Positions 24,099-24,912 of a stretch of DNA of 24,912 nucleotides are shown here, piece by piece. Position 1 is the stretch's first letter, and each line of letters starts with the position of its first letter. The translations under genes were made by a program, and so were the position numbers. Source of the DNA: Anaerolineae bacterium (lineage in GTDB: Bacteria > Chloroflexota > Anaerolineae > JAAYZQ01). The notes beneath the pieces were generated by a model that was given only the letters and a program-made list of their open reading frames with translations, was not told where the DNA came from and made no database searches. Location: positions 1 to 24,912 of the forward strand of contig JAFGIA010000140.1 in the NCBI GenBank assembly GCA_016929795.1, given 5' to 3'.

Positions 24099-24789
24099 CG
24101 AGAAACTCCCCGAGAAACCAGCCACGGATGTGCTCAGCTTTGGCGCGTTCCGCGGCATCTTTGATCCCAGTCAGCGGGCGGTGCTGCGCGATCCGCGCCA
24201 GGTGCGTCTCTACGGCTAGCCGCGCGCGAACCGCATCCTCGTCACTGCCTACCAGCCGCTGCCGTTCGCGCCACCACTGCCAGCACTGCGCTGCGTTGGT
24301 CAGGCCGGCCTGGCACACGGCATGAATGTCGCGAAAATCGCGCGGCGCCCCGCGCTCCACGAGCGCCACCATCTTGCTCGCCACCAGATCGGGGAAACTA
24401 TCAAGCAGGACATCAGTCCATGCTACCGACAGAGACGGGCGTAGCTGCGCAGAGCGCTCTGCAATCTGGAAGCTAAAGACTCGTCGATCGTCACACGCCA
24501 ATTCGATGCTGACCACGTCACCCCAGGCGCGGACACGTACCTCGCCCAGCCGGCGCAGCGTTTCCTCGATCGTATGGATCACGGCCTGTCGCTCGTCGCC
24601 CGTTGCCATGGGCATCCACCACGCGTCGACGTCGTGCGTCGGTCGGTAGTCCAGATAGTGCAACAGGCCCAGTGCACCGCCGATTGACACCTTGTCGCCA
24701 AGGCCCGCTGCCGATAGTGCATTGAGGCACAGCTCAGCATAGCCTGACAGGTGGGTTGGGCGCCGCGGCAACTTTACTACCTGCTGCAT
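24082..24789 (-). CDS. AbiEii/AbiGii-type nucleotidyltransferase (possible type IV toxin)
   Basis: The 235-residue protein resembles the AbiEii toxin family (PF08843, MNT/DUF1814). The nucleotidyltransferase core appears as SIGGALGLLHYLDYRPTHDVDAWW at ~36-59, giving the G-G and R-x-T-x-D-V-D pattern with the two metal-binding aspartates. The second hallmark, LVASKMVALVERGAPRDFRDIHAV at ~135-158, supplies the conserved Lys and the R-D-F-x-D motif. Characterised relatives transfer nucleotides to tRNA or other targets and block growth, held in check by an AbiEi-type antitoxin. Here no antitoxin precedes it within the window; a small gene overlaps its 3' end instead. The ATG at 24789 has GAGGGGAG 4-5 bases upstream, and a promoter lies at 24831-24858. 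Many family members are not toxins, so that role is inference. Confidence 0.82.
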   Translation of the reverse strand: MQQVVKLPRRPTHLSGYAELCLNALSAAGLGDKVSIGGALGLLHYLDYRPTHDVDAWWMPMATGDERQAVIHTIEETLRRLGEVRVRAWGDVVSIELACDDRRVFSFQIAERSAQLRPSLSVAWTDVLLDSFPDLVASKMVALVERGAPRDFRDIHAVCQAGLTNAAQCWQWWRERQRLVGSDEDAVRARLAVETHLARIAQHRPLTGIKDAAERAKAEHIRGWFLGEFLDALVD

Positions 24790-24830
24790 AGCTCCCCTCT
24801 ACCAATGCGTCTAGAATCCTCACCAATCAT

Positions 24831-24858
24831 ATTATACCCCAGGTGCGAAAAAGAGCAA
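24831..24858 (-). promoter_or_regulatory. Promoter for the AbiEii-like gene pair
   Basis: The minus strand has TTGCTC (24858-24853), 16 bp and perfect TATAAT (24836-24831). The remaining bases to the window end (24859-24912) show no gene or motif. Confidence 0.65.
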
Positions 24859-24912
24859 AGGCGCGGCACAACACGCGGAAAGCATGTTGTCCCTTGCCCT
24901 TCTACTGCAATC

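Overview
The window looks like chromosomal DNA from a GC-rich, uncultured-type member of the Chloroflexota (Anaerolineae-like). The reasons are inferential. They include a DUF1385 protein, a bacterial Ser/Thr kinase, many secreted or lipid-anchored proteins with Thr/Pro-rich linkers after the membrane anchor, a secreted protein ending in LPLITK, and a RecA with a long acidic tail. No rRNA, tRNA, CRISPR array, insertion sequence or phage gene was recognised.

Layout. (1) 1-9002, all minus strand, read from right to left: an intramembrane M50 protease, a coupled membrane-anchored protein of unknown function, a large secreted S8 protease, a short decayed domain remnant, a receptor-type Ser/Thr kinase whose extracellular half resembles a PhnD phosphonate/phosphite-binding protein, a DUF1385 membrane protein, and the first 12 codons of another gene. 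(2) 9069-11084, plus strand: a membrane-anchored zincin (peptidase MA type) divergent from the M50 gene. The two have overlapping -35 boxes. (3) 15295-11138, minus strand: a likely four-gene operon encoding a CelD-like GNAT, a zinc-ribbon membrane protein, a GT4 glycosyltransferase and a beta-propeller lipoprotein. (4) 17426-15363: recA with a near-consensus promoter carrying a LexA-box-like sequence, then a membrane-anchored carboxypeptidase-regulatory-like domain protein. (5) 17448-18558, plus strand: a flippase-like YbhN/UPF0104 membrane protein, overlapping tail to tail by 4 bp with DUF2085. (6) 23610-18555, minus strand: an ABC-F ATPase preceded by a full attenuator-type leader, a double-zinc-ribbon membrane protein with a strong promoter and terminator, a zincin lipoprotein and DUF2085. 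(7) 24858-23793: an AbiEii-type nucleotidyltransferase and a short overlapping partner, followed by an 82-bp near-perfect palindrome.

Themes. Four probable proteases of different families (M50, S8, peptidase MA, HExxH/EGDA lipoprotein) lie within 17 kb, all at the membrane or outside it, so the region seems devoted to envelope processing and sensing. Regulation is unusually legible. Several sigma-70-type promoters with 17-bp spacers and two strong intrinsic terminators can be read directly. The most striking item is the ABC-F leader: consensus promoter, perfect Shine-Dalgarno, 18-codon peptide, small hairpin and terminator, then the ABC-F gene. This is the architecture of antibiotic-induced attenuation. 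Also notable are short palindromic repeats found both between genes and in frame inside the S8 protease, and a 13-bp minisatellite at the S8 start that could shift its reading frame.
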